Shown: positions 35,139 to 46,508, counted from the stretch's first letter. The stretch: DNA of 64,000 bases from Sophora flavescens (GCA_030762895.1 CM061063.1:219477223-219541222); one strand, 5' to 3'. The notes: generated by a model not told the origin, from the sequence alone. A program made the numbers and translations.

Positions 35139-38100
35139 GTGTGTTTGAAGGCCAAAACCGCAAGCTGGTTTTTGGACAGTGGCTGCTCCAAACACATGAC
35201 CGGAGACATCACAAAGTTTACATCTTTCACTCCCAAGGAAGGTGGAAATGTCACCTATGGAGACAACAACAAAGGAAGAATCCTTGGTGTTGTAACAATA
35301 GGAAAAAGTCCAGCAATCAAGATTGAGAATGTTCTCTATGTGGAAGGAATCAAACACAATCTACTAAGTATAAGCCAATTATGTGATATAGGGTACAAGG
35401 TAAACTTTAACTCAAATTTGTGTATGATTGAATCTATTCATGATAATAACATAAAATTGATTGGAAATAGAATCAATAACATCTATATTCTAGACATAGA
35501 CAACTTAATTTCCAATGATGCATGTTGCTTAATTTCCAAAGAAGATGAAAATTGGCTTTGGCATAGGAGAATAGCTCACATTCATATGGATCACTTGAAT
35601 AAATTAATTTCCAAAGAACTTGTAATCGGTTTACCAAATAAAAAGTTTGTTAAAGAAGGCCTATGTGATGCATGCCAAAAGGGTAAACAAGTGAAAACCT
35701 CATTTAAGGCTAAAAACACTGTTTCAACTAGTAGACCCTTACAATTACTGCACATGGACCTTTTTGGACCTTCTAGGACAAAAAGCTTTGGTGGAAATCT
35801 CTATGCTCTTGTAATTGTTGATGACTTCTCTAGATTCACTTGGACCTTTTTCTTAGCACAAAAGAATGAAGCTTTTAAAGCTTTTAAGAAAATGGCTAAG
35901 GTTGCTCAAAATGAGAAAGATGTGAAAATTGTTTCAATTAGGAGTGACCATGGAGGAGAATTCAAAAATGAGGAGTTTGATAACTTTTGTGATGAGCATA
36001 GTATAAAACACAATTTTTCTGCACCTAGGACTCCACAACAAAATGGAGTAGTTGAGAGGAAAAATAGGTCACTTGAAGAAATTGCTAGAACCATATTGAG
36101 TGACTCTAATTTACCAAAGTATTTTTGGGCTGATGCTGTGAGCACTGCATGTTATGTTTTAAATAGAGTACTAATAAGGCCAATTTTGAAGAAAACTCCA
36201 TATGAACTTTACAAGGGAAGAAAACCTAACATTTCTCATTTTCATGTCTTTGGCTGTAAATGTTTTGTGCTAAATAACGGCAAGGATAATCTTGAGAAAT
36301 TTGATCCCAAAGCTGATGAGGGTATTTTCCTAGGTTATTCATTAACTAGAAAAGCATATATAGTGTTTAATAAGCATACTTTATCAATAGAGGAATCTGT
36401 TCACATAACATTTGATGATTCTAACCCCAAAAGGTTGGGAAAGGACATTTTTGATGATGTAGAAACTCTTGAGGATGAAGTGAAATCTGATGAATGAAAG
36501 GAGAGCAACAAGGCAAAGGAAGATGAAGAAAGCAATAAAGAACCTCAAGCAGAACTTCAACAAGAAAATATTCCTAAGGAGTGGCAAGCTTCAAAGAATC
36601 ATCCCCTAGACAATATCATTGGTGAGATCACCAAAGGGGTAACCACTAGAAACTCTTTAAGGAATATTTGCAATACCATGGCGTTTGTATCTCAAATAGA
36701 ACCAAAATGTGTTGATGATGCTATTAATGATGAACATTGGATGATTGCAATGCAAGAGGACTTAAATCAATTTAAAAGGAACAAAGTTTGGGATTTAGTT
36801 CCAAAACCCAAAAGTAACCAAATAATCGGAACTAAATGGGTGTTTAGAAACAAAATGGATGAGAATGGGATAATAGTAAGAAACAAGGCTAGACAAGTAG
36901 CTAAGGGATACAATCAAGAAGAAGGAATTGATTATGATGAAACATATGCTCCCGTAGCTAGATTAGAAGCCATAAGAATGCTCTTAGCCTGTGCTTGTAT
37001 AATGAACTTTAAACTGTACCAAATGGATGTGAAAAGTGCCTTTTTAAATGGAATAATACAAGAGGAAGTATATGTAAGCCAACCCCCTGGCTTTGTTGAC
37101 AGTGAGTTCCCAAATAATGTCTATAAACTGACTAAAGCCCTCTATGGACTTAAGCAAGCTCCTAGAGCTTGGTATGAGAGGTTAAGCAATTTTCTCCTAG
37201 AGAAAGGCTTTAAAAGAGGAAAAGTTGATACAACACTATTTACTAAAACAAAACCGCACAATATTTTACTTGTTCAAATATATGTTGATGGCATTATTTT
37301 TGGTGCTACTAATGAGTCTTTATGCAAGGAATTTGGTGAACTAATGCAAAGTGAATTTGAAATGTCCATAATGGGAGAACTTACCTTCTTTCTTGGACTT
37401 CAAATTAAACAATGCCAAGATGGAACCTTCATAAGCCAAACAAAGTATTGCAAGGAACTACTAAATAAGTTTGGAATCGAAAGCGCAAAGGAAATGGCAA
37501 CACCAATGAGTCCAGCCTGCTATTTGGACAAAGATGAACATGGTAAATCTATAGATGTATCCAAGTATAGAGGTATTATCGGATCCTTACTTTATCTCAC
37601 TGCTAGTAGGCCAGATATAATGTTCAGTGTGTGTATGTGTGCAAGGTATCAAGCTAATCCTAAAGAATCACATTTTACTGCAGTTAAAAGAATCATGAAG
37701 TACCTCTTAGGAACAAAAGAAATGGGGTTGTGGTATCCCAAGGGATCCACTTGCACATTAATAGGATATTCCGACTTTGACTTTGCTGGATGCAAGTTAG
37801 ATAGGAAGTGCACAAGTGGAACATGCCATTTATTAGGAAATTCCCTAGTGTCCTGGTTTAGTAAAAAGCAAACTAGCGTGGCCTTATCCACGGCTAAAGC
37901 AGAATATGTTGCAGCTGGGAGTTGTTGTGCTCAAATCCTATGGATGAAACAACAATTAATTGACTATGGTGTTTATCTGGATCATATACCAATAAAATGT
38001 GATAACACTAGTGCAATAAATCTAACAAAGAACCCAATTATGCACTCAAGAACCAAGCATATTGAAATTAGGCATCATTTTATCAGGGATCATACTCAAA

Positions 38101-38231
38101 GTGGTGATGTTGTGATTGAACATATAGATACAACTAAGCAATTAGCTGATATATTCACCAAACCACTAAATAAGGAGAGTTTCTTCTTTATAAGAAGGGA
38201 ACTTGGCATAATTGATCCTCAAAATAACTGA
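35139..38231 (+). pseudogene. Copia 2 pol (protease, integrase, RT, RNase H)
   Basis: A single frame with one internal stop (TGA, 36495-36497). Order: protease W-F-L-D-S-G-C near 35168; GAG-pre-integrase with W-L-W-H-R near 35555; integrase with H-M-D-L-F-G-P near 35753, R-S-D-H-G-G-E near 35943 and Q-Q-N-G-V-V-E-R near 36040; reverse transcriptase with Q-M-D-V-K-S-A-F-L-N-G near 37020; and RNase H with D-F-D-F-A-G-C and a C-D-N-T-S-A-I motif near 38000. The RT active-site motif reads Y-V-D-G (about 37283) instead of Y-V-D-D, which should abolish polymerisation. A frame change from gag lies between 35121 and 35139, where both frames have stops. Confidence 0.9.
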
Positions 38232-38805
38232 TAACAGATGGTACGCAAGGCAGCACAAGTTACTGAAAATTATGAAGGACATGGGCAAGATGCTAAGCGT
38301 CCTTAGGTGTCTGATTTTTTTTTTGTGTGGATATTTTGATGAATTGCATAAGTTCTGAAATGCTTTATTATCAATGAATGCAAGACTGTTTTTAAGTTTG
38401 ATTTCAATTTTCTCCATAGTTTCTTTTTGATAATGACAAAGGGGGAGAAAGATGAACCATACATCTGAGATGAACTGGAAAGATGAACCATACATCTGAG
38501 ATGAACCATAAAGATGAACCATGCATTTCTGTAAAAAAAAATTTCTCTGATATGTAAATTTTTTTTTTCTCTGATACCTGAGTATGAACTGCTTTGAAAA
38601 GACATACTTGAATTTATAATAAATGAAAGATGATTTTTTTTTTCATGATAATGATATGATAACACTTGATCTTTTGAAAGATATCAATGACACAGAGGGA
38701 GGATGAAAATGACTCAAGAACCATGCTTACTGAATAGCTGTACTCTGATTTCTTAATAACTAAGGTTAAGTATGGTAAGGTTTGTCATAATCAAAAAGGG
38801 GGAGT
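38232..38805 (+). other. Copia 2 3' untranslated part and polypurine tract
   Basis: No envelope-like ORF is present, although some SIRE relatives have one. A short tandem repeat of AAGATGAACCATACATCTGAG (three diverged units, about 38440-38525) is visible. The tract AAAAAGGGGGAG (38792-38803) just before the 3' LTR is the polypurine tract for plus-strand priming. Confidence 0.75.
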
Positions 38806-39739
38806 TTGTAAGACTAAGTCCTCATTCATGTTTTGATGTATGACAAACAAAGTGTATTTTGCATAAGATTTTTAATTTTGACTACGTACTCATTACGTGT
38901 TAAGTTGCATGCAAGATCACTCGTCCAACAAAACAAAACTAGCGCACGACCAACACAGGGAAAATATAAGCGCTCATCCAATGAAGTGAACCAAGAATGA
39001 CGTCCAACAAAGTAAAGAGCTGAAGTCCAATGAACAACTAAAGAGCTCGTCTACTAAAAGTAAAACAAAGTAAAAAGCTGTCGTCCACTAAAAGAACAAA
39101 GGAAGCGCGTCCACTAAAGAAACAACAAAGTAAAAAGCTGTCATCCACTGAAAGAAAGCAGTAGAGCTCGTCTGCTAACGTGGCACATGAAGCGTGTCCA
39201 CTAAAAGAAACAGAAGAGCTCGTCTGCTGACGTGGCACAGAAGCGCGTCCACTGAAAGAAACAGAAGAGCTCGTCTACTGATGTGGCACAGAAGCGCGTC
39301 CACTAAAAGAAACAGAAGATCTCGTCTGCTGGCGTGGCACAGAAGCGCGTCCACTGTAAAAAGGAGAGCTCGTCTACTGATAGTGACACTTGGAGCTCGT
39401 CTACTGATGTAAAAGGGGAGCTCGTCTACTGATATAAAGAGGAGAGCTCGTCTACTGATAGTAACACTTGGAGCTTGTCTACTAATGATACGCGCTAAGA
39501 TCTTAATAAGAAGCTCCACTATAAGAATTTAAGCTATTTCCCAAGGCATATTACCCAGGGTAAAAAATCCCTAGGAAATTTTGACGTTTCCCACGGTTAA
39601 AGCCTTGGGAAAGTTCTCTCTATGGTTCCCACGGGTTGGGCCTTGGGTAACAGAGGCGCCAACTGCTCCCGCTTGTTTTCCCACGGATTGGACCGTGGGT
39701 ATCTGATTTAGTTGTTTCCCACGGATTGGGCCGTGGGAA

Positions 39740-40262
39740 ATATGTTACACGAGGCGCCGTTTCCCAGGGCTGTGGCCTTGAGAAATATGTTACACGATCG
39801 AGGCACCGTTTCCCAGGGCTGTGGCCGTGGGAAATATGTTATATGAGGCGCCGTTTCCCAGGGCTGTGTCCCTGGGAAATATGTTACACGATCGAGGCGC
39901 CGTTTCCCAGGGCTGTGGCCTGGGAAATATGTTACACGATCGAGGCGCCGTTTCCCAGGGCTGTGGCCGTGGGAAATATGTTACATGAGGCGCCGTTTCC
40001 CAGGGCTATGTCCCTGGGAAATATGTTACACGATCGAGGCGCCGTTTCCCAGGGCTGTGGCCCTTGGAAATATGTTACACGATCGAGGCGCCGTTTCCCA
40101 GGGCTGTGGCCCTGGGAAATATGTTACATGAGGCGCCGTTTCCCAGGGTTGTGGCCTTGGGAAATATGTTACACGATCGAGGCGCCGTTTCCCAGGGCTG
40201 TGGCCCTGGGAAATATGTTACATGAGGCGCCGTTTCCCAGGGCTGTGTCCTTGGGAAATATG
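39740..40262. repeat. Tandem minisatellite in the small CACTA
   Basis: Ten or so units of 50-62 bp made of GAGGCGCCGTTTCCCAGGGC, TGTGGCC, and TGGGAAATATGTTACACGAT. Units with and without the CGATC extension alternate. An open frame (39726-40295) runs through it only because of the repeat. Confidence 0.92.
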
Positions 40263-40316
40263 AAATTAAAAACCCCGCCTTCCTTCACTCTCTGAGTTAC
40301 TTCAGAAGTTGCAGCC

Positions 40317-40520
40317 ATGGACAACATGCACAAACCATGGTTCTGCCTTTATCTTCTCATCATCATCTACTTCTTCTCTCTTCACACCTACACCTCCCTT
40401 GCAGCTTTGGCCACCATCTCACCAAACCAGGTAATTCCTCTAACTACTACATAGGCATGTGGTACAAAAAGGTTTCTGAAAGGACATATGTTTGGGTAGC
40501 AAATAGAGATAACCCAGTTT
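40317..40520 (+). pseudogene. Captured fragment of an S-domain (G-type lectin) receptor kinase gene
   Basis: From ATG 40317 the translation is a signal peptide (M-D-N-M-H-K-P-W-F, a hydrophobic core with L-L-I-I-I-Y-F-F, then T-S-L-A-A) and the start of the mature protein. It then shifts frame at the heptamer AAACCAG (about 40423-40429) into P-G-N-S-S-N-Y-Y-I-G-M-W-Y-K-K and Y-V-W-V-A-N-R-D, the hallmark of the B-lectin domain of S-locus-type receptor kinases. The sequence between the two parts is missing, probably by a microhomology deletion. Kinase, SLG and PAN domains are absent. It is host sequence carried by the transposon, not a working gene. Confidence 0.82.
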
Positions 40521-42033
40521 AGTTCTCTTTGACCAGTCTCAAAATAAAGTTTCAGTCCCTGTACGCGAACGGCGCCGCCCCAACCTCCTTCGGTCAGTCA
40601 TCCTCCTCCTGGTCCAACGCCATCTCCGGCCACCGGGCAGAGCCACTGCCAACGGCTGCAGCACCTAGGTTTTTTAATTAAAAAAAAACATAGGTTTCCC
40701 AAGGTTAAAACCCTGGGAAATGTTTCCCAAGGAAAATTCCGTGGGAAACATTTCCCAGGGATTTTTCCGTGGGAAACGTTTCCCAGGGATTTTTCCGTGG
40801 GAAGCGTTTCCCAGGGAGTAGTCCGTGGGAAATTTCCCAAGGGTGTGACCGCGGGGTATTTCCCAGGGCATACCCGTGGGAAAAGTTTCCGACCAGCTGA
40901 AAACCGAGGGATCTGAATCCGTGGGACAACCCTGGGAAATGTGTATTTTCCCACGGATTTTATGGATTTCCCAGGGCAATAGGCCTTGGGAAACAACGAA
41001 AATTCTTGTAGTTCTCCGTCCACTTACATAGCATATAAAGCTCGTCTACCAGTTGGAGCCCGTCCAATTGCCTTGTGTTAGCACTCTCGTCTACCAATTG
41101 GAGCCCGTCCAATTACCTTGAGCTAGAACTCCCGTCTGCTGACGTGGCAAATGGACACGGCTATTTTTTTTTATTCAATTAAACACGGATTTATTACTCT
41201 TCAAAAAGACTTGGCTATCCTTTCAGATGGAAACAGTTATATTTCAAGAAGGATGCAAACTCTACAAAGATCAAACAGAATCTCATTTCAAGATCAAGAA
41301 TCAAGAAATCATATTTTGTAAATCAGATCCAAATCTGTTTTAAATGATCCCAATGGCTATAATTTGTCTTCTATATAAAGAGGGATCAAAGGAACAGTTT
41401 TCAATAAAACGTACAATAACAAAAACGCAACTCATTCTGATTGTGAAACTAAGTGCTTTATCTATGAGAAAAGTGTGATAGTAGTTAGAACTTCAATTTG
41501 TATTATCAGGCTTTTAGAGTCTTACTTCTACTCAATTCTTTTCGTGAATTAGAGTGACTAAGAGAGGGTATCTCTTAGGATTTAACAAGGATAGAAGGGA
41601 TCCTTGGGAATAGAAAAGCAAGTGTGCTTTCTGGAGATTTTTCTAGCAAGGAGGTTATCCTTGTGTTGCTTTAATTAGAATTGTGTAATTGCTGATTATA
41701 GTGAAGAAAACCATAGAGGTGTGGGACTGGATGTAGACTTACCAGAGGAGGTAGCCGAACCAGGATAAATCGGTTTGCGTGTTCTTCTCATCCCTAATCT
41801 CCATATACTTGTTAACCTGAATCTTTAATCTGTAATCTGTGTTAAAACCTGTTGTTACTACTTATAATTCTTCTTGTCATCATTACTCGTTCCATAACCT
41901 AATTCTTGTGAATTAAAATTGAGTGAAAACCAACTTTCTTTAAAGAAACACTGTTTTGCTTTAAATTGTTGAAAAAGTTTTAAATACCTCAATTCACCCC
42001 CCTCTTGAGACCGTAGCCACTACCAACACAATT

Positions 42034-42655
42034 TACCCATAAACTAACAATCATCATGTCATTTATAGCATCACACTCTATGGGTAATTGAAATAAATTA
42101 TCATTCATTTGGAATTAAATAAACTTTCAGATTTGACCACTTTGGTGATTAACAAATCCATCATACATTTAATCCCAAAATATACATACTTCATAACATA
42201 TATGAATATATACAATCATCATGTACAGAAGCTTTAAAAAAAAGTCATAACTCTCAATTTCAGTAATTAAAGTTCATGCACAGGGAGACTTTCATCAAAT
42301 TGATATTTGATTATCATTTAAAATATGGAAGCAATTCATATTTGGGAATAGTTATTCTCAATTCCGAAAATTTCATGTTTCCTTGTTCCCCAATTTCGAA
42401 ACAAGTATAGGAGCATTTAGTTTCAAAATGATATTTGAAAGCATTTCAAAAGGATTCATCATGGTATTTGCATTTCAAAAACATACAGGGAAATCATAAT
42501 TGAAACATACATACTTTTAGCAATCACAGTGCAGCGGAATAAAAAATCATAATTTATAAATTCCCAATATTTAAAATTAGGGTTCATAAAATTGGGGAAT
42601 TAAAACATCATCAATGAAAAACTATAAATTCCCTAACACATGCTCTGATACCACA
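42034..42655 (-). other. Copia 1 5' leader, distal part, and primer site
   Basis: Non-coding AT-rich leader of Copia 1 continuing from 31345-31641 on the far side of Copia 2. It ends in the minus-strand primer-binding site TGGTATCAGAGCA (42643-42655), complementary to the 3' end of initiator tRNA-Met, directly next to the 5' LTR. Confidence 0.8.
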
Positions 42656-43051
42656 TGTAAACTCTATCATACATGAGTCATTAATAAGGATCTTAAGAAT
42701 TCATAGTCTTCACTAATATGATGAATAGAAACACTAACCTTTCTCCATGCTTAAATGTTAATACTTCTTTGTTTGAACTTTAATCAACAATGAAAACTCT
42801 TCTATCCATTTCCTTTCTCTTTATACCTCTAACTTTGATGGAAGTTAAAAGACTTTCTTTCTAGGTAGAGATAGGGAAATGTTTCATTTCCTTCATTTAA
42901 TAATAGCTTCCATCAAACAATACATTATTTCATTCACAAGACTCCTTCCCAAGAATCATAACTATTCATTCAAATATCAAATAATATATCCTTTCATTCA
43001 AATATTAAACCACCACTAATATTTGTCACAAACGAGACATTAATTCTTACA
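42656..43051 (-). repeat. Copia 1 5' LTR
   Basis: 396 bp; partner of 26491-26886, with about 20 differences by eye. It is followed at 43052 by resumed LINE coding sequence. Confidence 0.9.
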
Positions 43052-43591
43052 GTTGCTTCATGATTGGGAAAATGTGATAAACAAGAGCCCATCCATGACT
43101 CAGCAACCAAAGCAGCGTGATATTGTTGTATGGAAGAAGCCACAGGTTGGTCAAAGTCAAATGCAACGTGGACGCAGCCATTTTCAAGGAGACTGGACAG
43201 TTTGGTCTGGGAATGTGCTTGAGAGATGATAGAGGCAACGTTCTAAGTGCTGAAACTTTTTGGTTCCACGGTATCCCTGCTCCTCATGAAGCTGAAGCCT
43301 TGGGAGTTCTTCGAGCACTGTCATGGCTGGCAAATAAAGACTTCTCCGAAGCTGTAATAGAAGTGGATTGCAAATCAGTGGTTGATGGTATTTATGGCCA
43401 CAATAACAACGACACTGAGTTTGGATCCATTTTGTCCAAGTGCAAGGATCTCTTGAATTTTCACCAAAACTACATGGCCAGTTTTATTAGGATTCAAGCG
43501 AATCGTGTTGTTCATTCTTTAATTAAAACATGATGTTTTTATTTGATTGAAATAAAATAAATTTGTTCTTGTCAAAAAAATAAAATAAAAT
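43052..43591 (+). pseudogene. LINE RNase H domain and 3' tail
   Basis: Last piece of the truncated LINE. The frame 43117-43533 contains the plant L1-type RNase H fold with all three acidic residues visible: C-N-V-D-A-A, H-E-A-E-A, and I-E-V-D-C-K-S-V-V-D. A one-base frameshift near 43140 separates it from the upstream part (W-E-N-V and V-V-W-K-K-P). A TGA stop lies at 43531-43533, followed by an A-rich 3' tail to about 43591. Confidence 0.82.
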
Positions 43592-44140
43592 GATATGACT
43601 TATATTTTTTTACAATTATATGATGTGACTTTTGAATTAGTTATTACAAAAATCAAACAATTTTTATGATGTAAAATTTTATTCAGTTTTCAACGATATT
43701 TTTACAGACTCAGACGAGATTTTTCATAATCTAATGAATATATGAACCAAAGGATTAAATATTATCACTAAAATACAATAAGAGATCAAACTGAGATTTT
43801 TAAAACTTAAGAAATCAAAGTAACTAAAAAATAATATAAAGGATCAAAAAAATTTTTAATCTAAGTTATACAAATAACTTGTACATTTTTTATTATTATT
43901 TACTCTATAAAAATAATATTTTTACATGATCCAAATAAAATAGATATATCAATAAGTTATTGACAATAACCATATCCCTAATCCCAATATAAATTTATGA
44001 TTGTGCAAGAACAGGGACGGAGTCAGACCTGGATATGATTGGGAGTGCCAGCTATAAAGATTAAAGTTCACATATTACGTATTAAACTTCTCAGTAAAGT
44101 TTGATACATAATATCAAACTATAAAGATTAAAGTTCATCT
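43592..44140. other. AT-rich intergenic DNA
   Basis: No gene seen. A phrase CTATAAAGATTAAAGTTCA occurs twice (about 44051 and 44120). The right border is the LTR start of Copia 3. Confidence 0.6.
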
Positions 44141-45791
44141 TGTAAGTATATATTTGATTATGTTTTGATGGTTGATAAGTACTAATCACAAGCATGCAGG
44201 ACAAAAAGAAAAATAATTTACAAACATACATGTACTCAAATGTTAACGAGATACAAATAAGTTAAGAGTATCCAAGATTCATGTATCAAGACCAAAGGAT
44301 CAAATGAGTAAATTTTTAGATCTTATATACTTTTGTAAGATATTGATTTATTTAGGTACTGTTTTTGGCTCAAAGTTTTTAACGATGAAAAGCAAAGTTT
44401 AATTTTTTAACATAGCCAAAAATGTTTTATCGAAACAGTTTTTAGTTTTTATTATCATTAAAATATTTCATTGGAACTTTTAATTTTTAATCAATCTTTT
44501 TGTAATAAATAAAAAATCTTTTTCTGATTGATTAAAATGAATCATTGCATCTGGTTTTTCCTAAATGTCTAAGTCACGAATTTTGTGTCAAGGCTGCAAT
44601 AATTTTGTTAATACCAAGTTGATTGGGAATCAATTGTCAATATATATATAAAATAAATTTTTAAAAAATTGTGCTTATATATAAACGTGCTTAAAGCTTC
44701 AACCATTTAATCTTTGCACTTTTGGTTTGAGCAATCAATTGTCTAAGCCATTATTTGCCATTATCTTTATACCAATTGATTTGCAGATTAATGAATTAAT
44801 TTCCTGGACCATTCACGCTCTTATTCCAAACCTTAAAACTTATCTGGTTGAAATCAATTCAAAGTTTTAAGTCATTATTTCATGTTGTAACGTCCATATT
44901 CCTTTCTAATAGCAAAACAATTTTTGTGGGAATTAATTCTCTTAAATGGCAAATTAATTTGCATTGAATGAAAATCATTATCAGGCGCTGGCAACTTTGG
45001 TCATGCTTCAACGGTCATATATATGCCTTGTTGGCGTTCATAAAAAAAGAAGGGATTGCATTTTGAAAAAGACACACGAGAAAATAAAAAAGAGCACAGA
45101 CGTGAAAAATTTGGTTCCCGTTACAAATAGCTCAAAAAATTTGGAAACATCTTGAGCTAGTAGTAGTACCTACTTTGATGAATCTCATAAGACTTCAAGT
45201 TGTAATTATCTGCACTATCTAGAGTTCTTCGAATTTCTTCTACTCTGTGTGTCAACTTCAGAAATAGGGTGTGGTATCCCTATGTTGACGGTATGGTATC
45301 CCCTGGTTAGAAGGTGGGTATCATTCTATTGTAAAAGGTGTGACATTCCTTTGGTGTACGACTTTATGCTCAGAAGCACGCGTGAGGTATCTCGGAGGCG
45401 AATGGGAGAGTGGTAGAAGTCGTTGAGGCTCTTACATATGGTGAGTGAGGTATCCCAGGAGATGCGGTTAGAGTGCTCTGTTGTGTACAAAGGTTGCAAG
45501 CTTCAGTTTATAAGCTTGTTTATCAGTGGAAGAAAATCCCATATGTGGACTGAGGACTAGACGTAGGACTTGGCGGTTGGTGGCTGAATCAGGATGAAAT
45601 CCGTGTGCAAGTATTCTCTTCCCTATCTCCATTGTTTAATTCATATTATTTCTCACATATTCATAATTTGTTTATTTCTTATTCTATGATTTAATATTTT
45701 ATATTGAGAAAATCATTTTTAGCAAATTGTTTTAGAAAATTTTATAAACTCAATTCACCCCCCTCTTGGGTAATGGTTGTCACGACCAACA
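44141..45791 (+). repeat. Copia 3 5' LTR
   Basis: 1651 bp, starts TGTAAGTATATATTTG, ends TCACGACCAACA, and is followed by the primer-binding site. The first about 520 bp match 49583-50060. The 5-bp left flank is CATCT. Confidence 0.85.
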
Positions 45792-45876
45792 AGTGGTATC
45801 AGAGCTTTGTGTCTAGTTAAAGCTTAGAGTGAAAGATCCTATTTGCCGGCAACCATAGAAGCGTTTTATTTGAAAA

Positions 45877-46416
45877 ATGAGTTATTGTGATTATACTAAA
45901 CATCCATTTTTTGATGGTGTGAATTTCGTTTATTGGAAAGCAAGAATAGAAATTTTTATGCAAGCAATGGACTTTGATTTGTGGGAAATTGTGGTAAATG
46001 GTTTTGTTTCTAAACCCAAATCACAATGGAATGAATTTGATAAAAAAAAATGCTTTTCCTTAAATATTAAAGCAATGCAAATTTTGAGAAATAGTTTGAA
46101 TGATGAAGCATATGCTAGAATTAAGGATTGTTCTTGTGCAAAGGATATAATGAATATGCTTGATGTTATTTATCTTGCTAACAATGATTTTGTGGATGAA
46201 AGTTCAAATAAAAAGCAAGAAGAGCAAAAGCCTTTGAGGGAAACATGTCTTGAAAAATGCCCTAAAGAAGACGCTCAACGTGATGAAAGAAGTACATCTT
46301 TTTTTGACAATGATAATGTTCTAGTTGAAAAAGAAAAGGAACATCCTCTTGAAGCATTGATGAACAAAAATGAGGAGAAAGATCACTCCTGCGAAGAGTC
46401 TGTTGAGACCTCATAA
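45877..46416 (+). pseudogene. Copia 3 gag, N-terminal part
   Basis: A 179-codon frame from ATG 45877, 71 bp after the primer site. It has the start of a Copia gag (UBN2-type: P-F-F-D-G-V-N-F-V-Y-W-K near 45905, then L-N-D-E-A-Y-A-R-I), followed by a Glu/Lys-rich tail and a stop. It is much shorter than the 565-codon gag of Copia 2; the middle of the protein is deleted and the rest resumes at about 48000. Confidence 0.7.
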
Positions 46417-46508
46417 GTCTGGAATACATTTGTAAATTCTCTAAGTTTTGATGATTCCAAATAGATTAAGTATGGTAATATTGAACCATATGAAATTACT
46501 GATAAGTC

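Larger units (their letters stand above)
39517..41013. mobile_element. Non-autonomous CACTA element carrying host gene sequence
   Basis: The left end is CACTATAAGAATTTAAGC; the right end finishes GAAAATTCTTGTAGTT, where the last base of TAGTG has changed to T. A 3-bp target duplication CTC lies at 39514-39516 and 41014-41016, confirmed by the uninterrupted 5' LTR. Subterminal repeats are TTTCCCACGG / TTTCCCAGGG and complements, a family different from the large CACTA copies. It encodes no transposase. It carries a fragment of an S-domain receptor-like kinase gene (40317-40520). Confidence 0.9.
31647..42028 (+). mobile_element. Copia LTR retrotransposon 2 (SIRE-like), full length
   Basis: The 5' LTR is 31647-33373 and the 3' LTR 38806-42028 (interrupted by a small CACTA). 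Both start TGTAAGACTAAGTCC and end ACTACCAACA. A perfect 5-bp target duplication CAATT lies at 31642-31646 and 42029-42033. It is about 8.9 kb without the nested CACTA. By eye roughly eight differences occur in the first 280 bp of the LTR pair, so it looks younger than Copia 1, in agreement with the nesting. The long LTRs, long gag tail with I-W-V-P-K-G repeats and pol order suggest the SIRE/Maximus lineage. Confidence 0.93.
38806..42028 (+). repeat. Copia 2 3' LTR, interrupted by a small CACTA
   Basis: The LTR parts 38806-39516 and 41017-42028 match 31647-33373 in order. The break falls inside the AAGAAGCTC|CGTCC stretch that is continuous in the 5' LTR (about 32350). Confidence 0.92.
26491..43051 (-). 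mobile_element. Copia LTR retrotransposon 1, with a second Copia inside
   Basis: LTRs at 26491-26886 (3' LTR) and 42656-43051 (5' LTR), 396 bp each, start TGTAAACTC and end TTCTTACA. The minus-strand primer site TGGTATCAGAGCA (42643-42655) directly adjoins the 5' LTR, and a purine tract follows 26886 on the minus strand. About 6.2 kb without the nested Copia 2. By eye the LTRs differ at roughly 20 of 396 sites, mostly C/T and G/A. The target duplication has decayed (CTTAC versus GTTGC), but both copies sit at the same place in the LINE frame. Confidence 0.88.
10199..43591 (+). mobile_element. 5'-truncated LINE (L1 type), split by two large insertions
   Basis: Outermost element of the nested cluster. 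Its pieces are 10199-11085, 26076-26490 and 43052-43591, about 1.8 kb in all once the hAT and Copia insertions are removed. In order they encode the end of a reverse transcriptase, a zf-RVT zinc-binding domain and an RNase H domain, the arrangement of plant L1 ORF2. The 3' end is an A-rich tail (AAAAAAATAAAATAAAA near 43576-43591). The reading frame runs through both insertion points when one target copy is removed. Target duplications of the LINE itself were not identified. Confidence 0.8.

Noticed and set aside
39726..40295. 189-codon open frame in the small CACTA
   Set aside because: It is the translation of a 50-62 bp minisatellite (repeats of F-P-R-A-V and similar); the frame stays open only because of unit lengths. 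No start context or domain.
26491..43051. Perfect 5-bp target duplication for Copia 1
   Set aside because: The flanks are CTTAC and GTTGC (3 of 5 match). The position in the LINE frame fits a decayed duplication, but a perfect one is not present and is not claimed.
45794..45806. tRNA gene remnant (TGGTATCAGAGC)
   Set aside because: Only the 3'-end complement of initiator tRNA-Met is present, directly after an LTR, so it is a primer-binding site. The same applies at 33375, 42643, 51827 and 2785.
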